This document shows positions 46,566 to 57,908 of a stretch of 64,000 nucleotides of DNA, in pieces; position 1 is the stretch's first letter, and every line of letters begins with the position of its first letter. The notes below the pieces were generated by a model. It saw only the letters and a list, made by a program, of their open reading frames with translations. It was not told where the DNA came from and did no database searches. The stretch comes from Wolfiporia cocos (taxonomy: Eukaryota > Basidiomycota > Agaricomycetes > Polyporales > Phaeolaceae). The translations under genes and the position numbers were made by a program. The stretch lies in NCBI GenBank assembly GCA_029448655.1, contig JACCLO010000004.1, positions 4,030,001-4,094,000 of the forward strand. The letters run 5' to 3'.

Positions 46566-46995
46566 TCTATTACATCGTTCCATGTGGCGATTCTATGGTT
46601 CATATCAGAGTGCTCGAGAGTCCACGAGACGAGGCAGCGAATGTGCGCGGCAAGCGAGTATCAACGCAGCCGGCATTTTTTGGGATGCTGCTCTATATAT
46701 CTCGTACAATCAACGGACGAGTGGGTTATCCCCACCCGCGTCGCGCTGCTCGACGATTTCTGTGATCAGCCGAGGCACACCGTCCGGAAGGACGGTACGG
46801 TATGGCGTCTCCTCATATTCTCAGAATAGCAACTTGCAAGGCGCGGACGTCACCGAATTGCAAGCCGCGATACCTCGGAACGTTCACGTCTCTACGGTCG
46901 CTGCGACTAACTTGGCCCATACGACTCTCATACGACTCTCGCTTGGCCAGCTGGTGGAAAGCCCATCCATCTCAGGCCGAGGCTCGTGATTCCCG
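46566..46995. other. intergenic MTU1/SAPS
   Basis: A 430-bp gap between two plus-strand genes, holding the terminator of one and the promoter of the next. No gene is seen. Confidence 0.5.
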
Positions 46996-49900
46996 ATGTT
47001 CTGGAGGTATTGAATGCGCTCGGTCCCATACATTGAGCTGTCTTCACACCCGTCGACAGATTTGGGTTTCACAATGCGTCTACAATAGACAGTCTCCTAG
47101 ACAAGGAGGATATCTCGCTTGAGGCCATCTTGGACGAGGATGACCTGCTCCAGGAGTGCAAGTCTCAGAACAACAGGCTGGTCACTTACTTCCAGCGCGT
47201 GGATATCTTGCACCGTCTTCTCGGGTATGTGACAGGCCAAATTGAGGGCGAGGAAAGGGGCAGATTCAAGTGAGCGGAGATCCATACGACCCTCATCAGG
47301 CTGTTTCCAACATGACGAATGGTGTGTTTCTGAAGGTATCCATTTGTCGCTACCGAAGTCTTGTGCAGTGAACTATGGACAATCGTGGATACATGCCTCA
47401 AGCATCGCGAGCAATTGCTGAACCCGTTCTGGGAGATGGTCCTAGACAGGTCGCCTGAGGACATGAAAACCCAGATGGTTATGGCATCCCACTTTGCAAA
47501 AATCAACGCGGTGTTTCTGAGCAAGAAGCCAGCGGAGGTGAAGGCGTTTCTCTCCCTCTTACGCTTGTGGAAGTGATATACGAGCTTCGCGCTCAGATGC
47601 TTGAATTCATCCAACTGCAACCTGACGTCGTCGAGCGACTCCTGCGGCATATCGAGACTCCCGCATTCGCGGACTTGCTGGTCCGCATCATTCAGCTCGA
47701 CGAGCTGCCTGCGGGTGCCGGTGTTCTCGAAGTATGTTCTTCATAACTTGCCGTATGCTCTATTTCGAACCGCTCTTACCTCAAGGCATGCAGTGGCTGT
47801 CCAGGAAGCACCTTATGGCTCGCCTTATCGACCTGCTCTCTCCTGCATACAGCCCTGACATGCATACGGTCGTCTCGGAACTCATCAAGGGCATCATCTC
47901 CATGTCTGCACCTTCTCCTGGCGCCGGCATTGGGGACGGGCTGAACAACGTTCCTCCGTCTAACCGCTTTGCTCGGGAACTGGCTCACCGCGATAGCGTC
48001 GCAAAGCTGGTCAGCTATATTCTCTGTGACTTTGGGCCATCTCGTGACGAGAAGGCCGGAGCTAGTGTTCAGCGTACTGTTGAGGTTGACGCTCCTTCAG
48101 GCCGTCCGGACCCTGAATATGCTGCGTCTTCAGTTGTGCAGTCTATCTGCATCATTATCGAGTTGATTCGGCAGAACAACTCGGATTACTTTGAGCCGTA
48201 CTTGTTCCACACACTTCGGAACCGCTTAATCCAAGTGCAGCAGCACATGCAAATGAACAAGGAAGGTGGCCGTGAAGCTTTGGAGAACGCGATGCAGGAA
48301 ATGGTTGACCGTATGGGCGTCGTCCACCTTGGCCCAGTGCTGGACATCATGTGCGACAAACTAGACGAGTTGCAAAGGTACCTTACCAAACCAAGGTCAC
48401 TGGTAAGTCCTTACAATGATTCTGGACTCGTACGACTAACTCCAGAATAGAATGGCCATGTCCTGACCACAGTAGGAGAGCTAACGCCTCTTACATTTGA
48501 GAGGTATCGGATATGTGAGCTATATGCTGAGCTCCTACACTGCTCGAACATGTCGCTGCTCAATCGACCTAAGGAGTACGATCATCTTTACGACTCACAG
48601 GGCAGATTGCGAGGCGGATTGACCGCCCTGGAAGAACTCGCGCAGGTCATAGCGATAACTTCGGGGGGAGAGCGCGACAACGATGACATGGACGACGACG
48701 AAGGCGATGAGGCTGAAGAGGAGCACACGTTCCCTGTGACGATCTCGCGAGATGACCAATCGCCTTCGCTACTTGACTCTGATGAGGATATGAGCGGGGA
48801 GGACGAGCCAGGCAGCTCTGACGACGACGCCATGGAAGAGATCGCTATGTATGAAGAACCGCGGACGATCCTGAGCAAGGACGGGTTTTCGTCCACATCT
48901 CCCGCCGATCTATCACCACTTACAGTAGCCTCACCCCCATTGACCTCATCCCCGTTAACCTCTTCTCCGTTGGCCTCTTCTCCTCGCTTGCTATCGCCCA
49001 GGATGAATTCTTCGCCGCTGTCCTCACCTTCTGCCGGAGAAGGCGCAGCTTCGCCCCTGCAGCGACAAAACGCGTGGACCCCGAGTTCGAACACGGAATC
49101 AGAATCTGTGACAAGGCCGCGGTCGGCCAGCTCGCGTCGAAGCTTCCGGCGGGCGAGCACAAGAGACAGTCTCTCGGGAGGCCATCCTGTTCTCGGCGAA
49201 CGTCTAAAGCAGCGGTTCCTTGAAGTGAATGTGGTGTCAACCCTCCTGGTATGGGCCCACTCGCATATATGCTACGAAAGATACTAACATCACCCATAGG
49301 ACCTATTCTTTGATTTTCCTTGGAACAATTTCTTACACAGCGTAGTGTACGACCTCATTCACCAGATACTGACAGGCCGCATAGACGGAGGATTCAACCG
49401 CGAATTGACCATCGCGCTCTTCCGCGACGCGCGGCTCATGCACAGGATCATCGAGGGCTCAAAACGAAACGACCTGGAGAGGTGCATACGGTTTGTATAC
49501 ACGCCCTTTCCTCCAACTGACTCACATCTCTCGCAGCGCCAAGCCCAAAGGCGTCCGCCTGGGGTACATGGGGCATCTGACGCTCATCTCGGAGGACGTG
49601 ATCGGCGCGCTCGAACACTTCCCGCCCGATCTGCGTCTCGTCGCCGCGCAGTACGCGCCCCAGCCCGAGTGGGACGAGTACGTTACCGGACGGTACAAGG
49701 AGACGAAAAAGAAGGACACGATATTGCTTGGGGGCGGAAAGCCTGTGATCGCGCCAGGCATGCGCAACGGCTCTGCCGCGCAGTGGAAGGTCGACGAGGC
49801 CGACACATCCGCGGCTGCGCCCGCTGCTGCCTCGGCGGCCGAGGGCGAGGACAATGAGGGGCTGGCGATGAAGGGCGAGTTCAGGCGCACGGCGAGGATC

Positions 49901-50654
49901 AGGGAGTCAAGCGCGGACTTTGGCGCGATGGACGAGGAAGGAGAGGAGTTCACAAGAGCTGGCCCGCCACATGTGCGTGCGGCCTTCCATTTGGTGGCCG
50001 TCGGATGCTGAGTCTTCTTGTGCAGTTTGCGCAGTACCTGGCGCAGGAGATGCAGTCTGCGGAACACTTTGAGTCCGCAGATGAGGCGTCTGACGATGAG
50101 GAGGAGGACGGCGGGTGGCTGGCCCAGTCTACGTTTGATCTCCGCCCGTCTCCAGTCGCGGCTCGTCAGCGCGACACGGAACGAAGGCCGCTGAGTGCCA
50201 GCGGATTTGACGTCAGTCTTTCTCTCCCGCAATTATGAGACGAATTGCTAAACTTCGCACAGGACTCATTCGCGCCATCAACCGGCACAAGCAGCAGCAC
50301 GACTTATCATGATCCCTTTGACGACGCGAGTGCCTTACCGGTAGCTTGAACCTGGCTCGATCTAACCACATGCTCCTGCAGGACGCCTTTGGCCCCTTCT
50401 CCGACGCCGCCGCCGCCAGCGGGTCAGATCCCTTCACCTTCTCAGGCGCAGACGAGCCGATCGAGGACGCGTCCTTCGACGCGTTCGGGGACTTTGGAGA
50501 CTTCCAGTCCGCAGAGGCCGGCTCGCTCGCCGCGTCGGCCGGCGCGGACAGCTGGAGCTTCGCGAGCACGTCGAGCACGGGCTCGTTCGACGACGGCGCG
50601 ACGCGCACCAGCGAGCCGAGCCCCGGCGAGCGCGAACGGACTGCGCGAGATTAG
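46996..50654 (+). CDS. SAPS-domain protein, SIT4/PP6 phosphatase regulatory subunit
   Basis: Partner of the Sit4/PP6 catalytic subunit, controlling cell-cycle entry and nutrient (TOR) signalling in yeast. Eleven exons start at 46996, 47060, 47336, 47597, 47794, 48451, 49300, 49537, 50026, 50263 and 50382; the total is about 1034 residues. Exon 1 is 11 nt (MFW and part of the next codon); splicing makes MFWRFGFHNASTIDSLLDKE, the standard SAPS start, followed by LEAILDEDDLLQECKSQN, FVATEVLCSELWTIVDTCL and EMLEFIQLQPDVVERLLRHI. The SAPS region runs to about residue 720, interrupted by an acidic and Ser/Pro-rich insert (residues 450-650) in exon 6. The C-terminus is Asp/Phe rich (DAFGPF, FDAFGDFGDFQ). 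Intron 10 is ambiguous: GC-AG from 50326 (56 nt, giving DPFDDDAFGPF) or GT-AG from 50341 (41 nt, five residues more). Confidence 0.92.
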
Positions 50655-50840
50655 GCATGGAGCCGGCGCGTGTTGGCTCGTCGACGCTCCCGCAGCCGCT
50701 GTGGCGCATATACACTCGTCCGTCGTTGTACCCAACCTCCCTTGGTCGTGTTACCCATGTAGTGTTAGCAAGTAGCGAGCAGCCTGCCGTGCAACATAGA
50801 TCTACGCCTCCTTACGCACGCCTGGATGCATTCACAATTT

Positions 50841-53130
50841 TTACGCTTGCGCAGGCTGGAAGTGGTACCCGCCCTCGCGCTGCACCGCATCGAACACGAG
50901 CGTCGCGAGCTGCGTGCCCGCGCTGTCCGTCAGCGCGCACTCGACGTGGTCGCCCGGCGCGAGGGGCCCGACGCCCGCCGGTGTGCCCGTGAGGACCAGG
51001 TCGCCCGCCTGTGCATGCATGCTCAGCTCCAGCCTCATATCCGTGAATGCGGTGGGATGAGATTGAACAGGGAGGGGATATTGTGGAGAGGCGGACCGGG
51101 GGGCGACACGTACCTCGAGCGTCATGATGGACGAGATGTGCTCGATCATGCGCGGGATCTTGAAGATCATCTGGTTCGTGTTGCCGTTCTGCCTCGTCGT
51201 GCCGTTCACCTGCGCACGCGCCGCGGCGGGGCGGCGGGGCGTCACGCACTGCAGAGAGCGAGGGAGCGCGAGCGGCGCACCTTGAGCGTGAGCGTGAGGT
51301 CGTCCGGGTCGCGCACTGCGGACTTGGGGACGAATGCGCTGCGGGGCGGGTGGTCAGCACCGGCTCTGTTCCGCGCGAGGCGACGGCGTGGGGCGACGGC
51401 AGCTTGGCCGGTGCACACGAGCCGGTGGCTGCACCTCGAGGCGCGAACGTCAGGCGGATCGCAGCCCGGTGCCAAGGCGTAGCCGTCTTGGGACGTGGTC
51501 AGCGCGCGCGATGCGCAGAGCTAGTATGGCAGCCAAGGCCGCTTGGGCCGTGCTCTGCCCGCTCATGTGGGAGAAATTCCCACTCCAACCAAGCCACCGC
51601 TACCCGCGCGGTAACGGCAGGATTTTGAAATCAGCAGCACGGGATGGATCCCTGCCGAGCCGTGCTGGTCGAATAAGCCACAAGAGAAATCATCGTCCGT
51701 CGGCAGCGCCAAGGCGAAATGCCACTTGCGAGATGCATACGCCGCGAGATGGAGAGTTTTGACCGCGCGACGGGGCAGGCAAACTTGTCGAATACGGGCA
51801 GGCAACGAGGCGACCAGGCAAGCCCGCAGAGGCGATTCACCAACGATTACTGACGCCGGACCCCTTCTGCACAATGGACCGCTTCTGCACAATGGACCGC
51901 TTCTGCACAATGGACCACTTCTGCACAATGGATTCTGCATTACGACCTAAGTCAGGAATGTGAAAGAGAATGATACAGAAAATTTCGTCTACATGTCTAG
52001 TATCCACATAAACTTTTTCATGATTTTTCGATGCGTTGTTGCCTCTGCAGAAACGATTGTGCAGAAGGGGTCCATTGTGCAGAAGGGGTCGGACGATAGT
52101 ATTACCACTACCCAAGGGGTCCGCGGAGCGCAGCACTGGCCTCGTCTCGTTGGTGCCGTGGGTGTTGTTGATGCCAAGTCCCGCTGCTCCTCGTTTCAAT
52201 CGGAGCAGCCGAGTCGTACTAATCGTTGGCGAATCGCCTCTGGTGACATGATTTCGCGGGGATCCCGGGCAACACGGTACGACGCACTGTCTCGTCCCGG
52301 ATGGCCTTGGCCGCCATGGCGGACACGCCTGCTGCGATGCTCCCACCGCAGACAGAACCTTGCGTCGCCGAGCACACACCAGAGAAACAAAAAACAGAAA
52401 CAGGTCGCAGAGCAGGACATGCGCACCGCACCTGATGGGAGTGAAGGTGTCAAAGCCCTTGACTGCGCTCCACGGGTGGCCCTTCTTCTTGACGACCTCC
52501 TGCATGTTCCGCGCGGTCATGTCCACCGCGAGCGCTGCCGCCGCCGCGGGCAGCCGTCAGCGCACGGGTCCGGGGGCAATCGGCGCGTGTGCGTACCGTA
52601 TCCCGCGACGTGGGAGTCCGCATCGGCCTGCGCGATGTCGCGCCCCGCCGTGCCGATGACGAGCCCGAGCTCGACTAGCGTGCGTGCGTGCGTGCGGCGG
52701 TCAGCAAGCGCCCGCGGGCGAATTCGTTCGCGTACGCCTACGCGGACCCGCGCGTGGCGGACGGCCAAGCGCCGGATACGCGAGGGCACGGACGCACCTT
52801 CGTAGTGCGCGGTGACGCCGCGCGGGATCTCGACGCGGCCGCCCGAGGGGACGTAGCTCGTGGTCGGCTTGAGGAAGAACATGGGCTCGCCGGGCGCGTC
52901 GTTGCTGAGCTCCCTGATGTGCTCCGCGTAGTTGCGCCCGATCGCGACGATCTGCGCGCGGGGCAAGGTGAGCGGTCCGTGCGGGATTCGCGGCGGCGCA
53001 CCTTCTTGCCGTGCTGCACGAAGGCGGCGGGGGGCGCGCTGGAGCGGGGCGCGGGGGTGCTGCTGAAGCAGCGCCGGAATGCGTGAGGCAGCGGGCGCGC
53101 GGCGAGGCGCGTGGCAGAGAGTGCGAACAT
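50841..53130 (-). CDS. fumarylacetoacetate-hydrolase family enzyme, mitochondrial, with a 1.09-kb intron
   Basis: Closest to acylpyruvase/oxaloacetate decarboxylase FAHD1: a small metal-dependent C-C hydrolase or decarboxylase. Seven exons (53130-53002, 52951-52798, 52674-52597, 52534-52432, 51338-51281, 51209-51114, 51008-50841) give 261 residues. The N-terminus MFALSATRLAARPLPHAFRR is a mitochondrial signal. Family blocks are KIVAIGRNYAEHIRELSN, EPMFFLKPTTSYVPSGG, VELGLVIG (metal-binding acids), VDMTARNMQ, KGFDTFTPISAFVPKS, IFKIPRMIEHISSIMTLE and AGDLVLTGTPAGVGPL. All junctions hold frame. Intron 4 (51339-52431) is some 20 times longer than its neighbours and contains an inverted-repeat element. 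Intron 3 is 123 nt and carries a TGCG simple repeat. The protein frame is intact, so the insertion is tolerated if the intron is spliced. Confidence 0.9.
51827..52242. mobile_element. MITE-like non-autonomous element with 23-bp terminal inverted repeats
   Basis: The ends 51827-51849 and 52220-52242 are inverted copies with one mismatch (CAGAGGCGATTC(A/G)CCAACGATTA). Inside, an 18-bp unit (GGACCGCTTCTGCACAAT and variants) is repeated four times at 51858-51929 and appears twice in reverse at 52056-52091, with an AT-rich spacer between. Length is 416 bp with no coding capacity, and it sits within intron 4 of the FAH gene. No clear target-site duplication is visible at these exact ends (flanks CAAGCCCG and GTGACATG). 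The outer flanks also share a weaker inverted match (ATGGC-GCCAAGGCC at about 51524 and 52311), so the true element may be larger. Confidence 0.6.
51858..51940 (+). repeat. 18-bp tandem array, four copies plus a part
   Basis: Units at 51858, 51876, 51894 and 51912, each ending TTCTGCACAAT and differing at one or two positions. The same unit is inverted at 52056-52073 and 52074-52091. Confidence 0.9.
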
Positions 53131-54074
53131 GGTTGTGGTGCGCTCTGTGCCCGACGAGGTGAGAGAGAATCGATGGGCCACACGTGATAGTCGCGTCGGC
53201 GGCAGGCGCCCATAAGATCGCGGGAGGGCAGCAAGCGCCCATGACAAGCACTATGGCCACCCGTGGCGGCAATAAACCTGACAGAACGAGAGGTCTGAAA
53301 TTGCTCGCAGACACGCTGCACGTGATGTACGCGTCGTCGCGCACGTCCGGCGTCTTCCGAACATGCATCCAGGGCTTGCCGCATTCACTCTCTGCCGCTC
53401 AATTGGGGCTCGGTTCCGCCATCGCATACGTCTTCTCCATCGGCCACTTGCGCTTGCGGTAATTGCGCGCATCTCGTCCACGCGGTGCATCACTAAAACA
53501 CACTATCCGTGGTAGCAAGGACAAGCCTTTCTGACAGGCGTCTATGTGACGGACGAGCCGATGCGGATGCGGGCGGCGGGATGCCAAGTGCTGCTGCATG
53601 CGATCTCTGCGACGCGTAGAAGCTCGGGACAGAGAGAATGCACAGGACAAATGGGCGTGTGCAGCCGAGAACAGGAACGGCAAGCTGGCTGCCTGCAGTC
53701 GCCACCTGCGGGCACCTGCCGTGCGCGATCAGATCGAAGAGGCCAAGGACAAGGACAGCACCTCCCCGAGGCAGGCAGCGGACGGAGCGCGGCATCCCAC
53801 CGTGCACTCGCCTGCACATCGCCAATGGCCACTCGACGGCGACCTGGCCCGTGCACGGCCGGCAGCGGCCAGCAGGGTACCCCAACGGCAGCGCGCACCT
53901 CATCGCGACCAGGCTCGACATGCTCTGCGCATCGTCTTGGCCTGCCAAGCTCGCCTGGGCGCCCGCGGCCACCTCTCTTGGCGTGCCCGATATCATATAA
54001 TCCTTCCGTGCACCGTCTGCTCTGCGCCTCTGCTCTGCTGCACCCGCCCACCCTCGCCTGCCCCACCCGCACCG
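53131..54074. other. divergent intergenic region
   Basis: 944 bp between the FAH start (minus) and a small membrane protein (plus). Frames on both strands here are GC-rich noise. No gene is seen. Confidence 0.5.
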
Positions 54075-54763
54075 ATGCCGTCCGCTGCGCCCCCCGCGGC
54101 CCTCGTCTTTCTCGCGCTCGCGCTCGCGGCCGCCGCACGCCCCTTAACCTTGTCGCCCCACCTTCCTAGAGAGTGAGTCCCGTGACCCCCTCGCACCACG
54201 CCGCGTCTCACCCGTTCCCCGCAGCGACCCGGCTACGGACAACGCAGCGGCAGGCGTGCCCGACGCGCCGCAGAGCGCCGCGTGGGTCGCAGCCGTCATC
54301 GTCGCCGTTGGTGAGCCGCCCAATTCTCCGCTGCTGACCGCGCGCTGACGCCGCGCCAGTGCTCGTTATCGTCGGGGTCGTGAGCACGATATGCTACGTG
54401 AGCATCCGCGACCGGCGCCGGAAGCGCGAGCGTGCGCGTGCGCGCAAGGGCCGGCGCAAGGGCCGCGGCAGCCGGCGGCGCGAGCGCGACTGGGACGCCG
54501 CGTCCGCGTCGGGCAAGGTGCGCCGCGCGGGCTCGCCGGACTCGCTCGCGTCGTCCTTCTCCGACGAGACGGTCTCCGTGCTCGAACAGGTGAGCTGCTC
54601 CGTGCACTCGTGCGGGCAGGGCTGACCGCGGATGCGTGCACAGCCGCCACCCGCGCTCACCGCCGACACGTACGCGCAAAAGCTCAGCCGGAGCCCGTCG
54701 CGCACGGGGGATGGGCGCGACTGCCCCACACCAGAACGCCTCGGCCAGATCCCCCGGCGATGA
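54075..54763 (+). CDS. small single-pass membrane protein with basic cytosolic tail
   Basis: Four exons (54075-54172, 54225-54310, 54360-54589, 54644-54763) give 177 residues. The order is a signal peptide (MPSSAAPPAALVFLALALAA), a short luminal or outer segment, and one membrane helix formed across two exons (AAWVAAVIVAVVLVIVGVVS). Then comes a highly basic stop-transfer region (RDRRRKRERARARKGRRKG), a Ser-rich acidic segment (SLASSFSDETVSVLEQ) and the tail TADTYAQKLSRSPSR. This type I layout resembles small fungal plasma-membrane adaptors or sensors, but I recognise no family. All four exons keep frame and have GTGAGT/GTGAGC donors, which supports a real gene. Confidence 0.7.
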
Positions 54764-55695
54764 GCAGATCGAGGCGCGGAACTGGAGGTGCCGCCCTGCT
54801 CGGCGTCCTCCGCCGCTGCCTGGTTATACCCCCTGACGCTCTGGCGAGATACGTGATTCGGGGACGACACGCACACGGGCCGCTGCGCCCGCACGACACG
54901 CAGCAAGGTCGGGCTCCAGAGTGCAGAGTCCGATGGCCGGCGACAAAACTGACCGCCGCGCGCTGGCCTGCTGGGTTTTTCTTGTAACTTATTGACTTCA
55001 GCTTCGCACGACGACGATGACGACGACGACGATTACTTTCGGTACGCGATACTCACTTGGTACGGTGTATGTTGTAGCAAAAGTCAGAACAATACTAGCC
55101 CGATATTATTGCCCGTCTCAGAGTGTGTGGGCTACTCTTCTCCCGCCGATGGACATGTTGGGTGGGGATTGGACCAAAGCCTCCGCGCCTCAGCTTCCAC
55201 GCCACACCACGAGCACGGGACATTGCCATTGCATATTGCATTCCATGATCACAACGATCTCCGTCTCTATATAGGTGCCTCGAACGTGGTCTGCGAACGT
55301 CGCGCGAGCGGTACGCCCGGTGCAGACGGCTCCGTCAACGTTCAACCACCGCGGCCGTCTCGCACTGTTCCGGGCATACTTTGTCCATTCCGAGACTTGA
55401 GGTCAATCGATGGGTATTACGCGAGATCTCTCATGCGGAATCGAGTAGATGAGTATGTATAACATTGTATCCAGTCATTGAATGCCGACGGCGTAAGGCC
55501 AGAGGCGCTGACCCGACGCGTCGGGCGGGCCCGCCTTCACGTGATGTCGGGGTTTCAAATATACGCGTTGGAGTGGTGGGGAGATTGATCTCAAGTCGTT
55601 TCGAACGGCTGCTTTTTGCGCGCACACTCTGTCACCATTCCATCTCTCAGCTCGAATCGATCTCACATAAAGACGCACGCAACTCGTACCTGTGC
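54764..55695. other. intergenic, upstream of TRF4-like gene
   Basis: 932 bp. Contains a GAC/GAT microsatellite at about 55012-55034 and copy 2 of the dispersed repeat. A frame at 54992-55462 (157 codons) runs through both and is probably not a gene. Confidence 0.5.
55194..55376 (+). repeat. dispersed repeat, copy 2
   Basis: Matches the minus strand of 44511-44655. This copy keeps a TATATAG within the shared block CTCTATATAGGTGCCTC, where copy 1 has CTCTACCTAGGTGCCTC. It ends 320 bp before the TRF4-like start. Confidence 0.7.
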
Positions 55696-57908
55696 ATGGG
55701 TAAGTTAAAGAGATCGATAACTGGTAGCAGCGCATATGGTCCCAAGCTGCCATCTACTCTGACCTCAGAAAGTCGCGAACCGTCTCAGCAGCGGCGTGAG
55801 AAGGAGAAGGAGCAGAGCGGGTCTCAGGGAGGACCGGATGGGGAGGCGTCACAAAGTATTGAGCCGCAGCGGCTACCAACGGAGAAAGCGGTGAGCGAGA
55901 AGGGGAAAGGGAAGGAGAAGGCGCCGGAGCCGGCAAACGGGATGAATGCCCCGTTTGAGGAGGCCGACTTCGTCGCGTTCACGTACTCGGAAGAGGAGGA
56001 CGAGGAGGCAAAACCGGCAGTCAGGGAGTGGGACGAGGGAAAAGGCAAGGCGCCGGAGCGCGACTGGGCGCAAAGCGGGCGAAAGAGGAAGGCAGACGAC
56101 CGCGACCCTGCGGACGGGCACGCGAGCAGGAGAAGGCGCGTCTCAGCCGCGGCGCGCAAGGCGCCGTGGACCGCGGACGTCGACTGGGAGCGCTGCACGA
56201 ACGTCGCCGAGATGTGCGTGGAATCTGGGCGCACGCCGGCGCAGTGTACGGGCCGTGCTGATACTCCGTGCCGCTCTCAGGTTGCACCGGGACGTGGAGG
56301 CGTTCGTGAAGTACATCTCACCGACACCGGAGGAGGACGAGGTGCGCTCGCTAGTCGTGGAGCTCATCTCGCGTACCGTGCGGCGGGCGTTTCCCGACGC
56401 GCAGGTGCTGCCATTCGGTAGCTACGAGACCAAGCTATACCTGCCAGTAGGGTACGCTCTTCCTTTGACTGCATGCGCATACAGCTAGCTAACACTATTG
56501 TATTCAAGGGATATCGACTTGGTCGTCTTTTCACGGTCAATGTCGTACAGCGCGACGAATCAAGTGCTTCACTCCCTGGCTAACACCATGAAAAGTGCTG
56601 GTATCACCGACAGGGTGAGGATCATTGCCAAAGCGAAGGTCCCTATCGTCAAGTTCATCACTACGCACGGACGGTTCTCAGTTGATATCAGCATAAACCG
56701 GACCAACGGTGTCGCAGCCGGCCAGATGATCAACCGGTTTCTTGCAGAGTTGCCTGCCCTGCGGAGTCTCATACTAGTCATAAAATCATTCCTCAGCCAG
56801 CGGAATATGAACGAGGTCTTCACCGGCGGTCTTGGAAGCTATAGTATAGTCTGCCTGGCTATCAGCTTCCTACAGATGCATCCAAAAGTCCGAAGAGGAG
56901 AAATTGACCCGATGAAGAATTTGGGCGTGCTAGTGATGGAGTTCTTCGAGTTGTACGGATCCTACTTCAACTACCAGGACGTGGGCATCTCGGTGCGGGA
57001 TGGCGGATCTTACTTTAACAAGGCGGCAAGAGGCTGGTTGGAGTCCAGGGACAGGAGATTGTTGTCAATAGAGGACCCCGGTGATGTCTGTGGGTAACAT
57101 CGCGGCTACCCTCCAGTCGTTAGGTGCTAATTCTTCTTCCCTTTAGCAAATGACATCTCGAAGGGTTCATACGGCATTGCGAAGGTCCGAACCACATTTG
57201 CAGGTGCTCATGGCATCATGACTGCTGCTGCGTATTTGCACGCCGGAATCATGAGTTCGAAACGAGGGGGACGCTATGTCTCACTTCGAGACACGATCAA
57301 TCCGGAGGAGATGAGCATCCTGGCCAGCGTCATGGGTGTGACGCAGGAGGTTCGTGCCATGTCATAGCGCCCTTGGTGGCCTGATGCTCACTGTTACTTG
57401 TCAGACCATCAACCACCGGCGTCTCGTGCAGGAGGTCTACAATCGGAAAGTACTGCACCAAATGCTCGGAATTACGCCTCAGACAGGATTGTCTGCAAAA
57501 GCTCCGCCATCATCAGAACCAAGGGGCAAGGGACGCATCAACAAGGAGAGCGTCAAGTCTGCATGGGAAGATACCGAGACTGACATGAAGCTGGGCTCCG
57601 AGGCAAGGAACGACAAGGATGCCGCGGTCAGAGTGCGCGAAGAGGACCGCTATCAGCTCGAGAAGCGGCTGCAGCCACCGAGAAAACGCCGGAGGTTGGA
57701 CCGTGAGTCAGACGGGCGCGCCGTGTTCACCACGGACGACGAAGATCGCGAGAGCCGCGAATATGAGGCGTATGCAGTAGATCCGGAAAGCGAGGAGGAT
57801 GGCCGCTCGTCTGCGTTTAAGCCAAGGGGCAGCAGACGGAGAGACAAGCAGGACTACTGGCTATCGAAGAGCTTCACGGGGACGGTGAGCGACAGTGAGG
57901 GCGAGTGA
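55696..57908 (+). CDS. non-canonical poly(A) polymerase, Trf4/Cid14 type (TRAMP complex)
   Basis: Adds short A tails to aberrant nuclear RNAs for exosome decay. Exons 55696-55699, 55769-56213, 56281-56451, 56509-57089, 57147-57349 and 57405-57908 give 635 residues. The first exon is just ATGG before a perfect GTAAGT donor; reading on without that 69-nt intron stays open and would add 23 residues, so both forms are possible. The N-terminus is basic, acidic and disordered. The catalytic region starts at MLHRDVEAFVKYISPTPEED. The nucleotidyl-transferase motif is FGSYETKLYLPVGDIDLVVF, with Asp at about 208 and 210; the third Asp is in FSVDISIN (about 266). The PAP-associated part follows (GSYSIVCLAISFLQ, NLGVLVMEFFELYG, NDISKGSYGIAKV). 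A KRRRLDRE nuclear signal and a Ser/Asp tail end it. No RNA-binding domain is seen, as expected for a TRAMP subunit. Confidence 0.92.
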
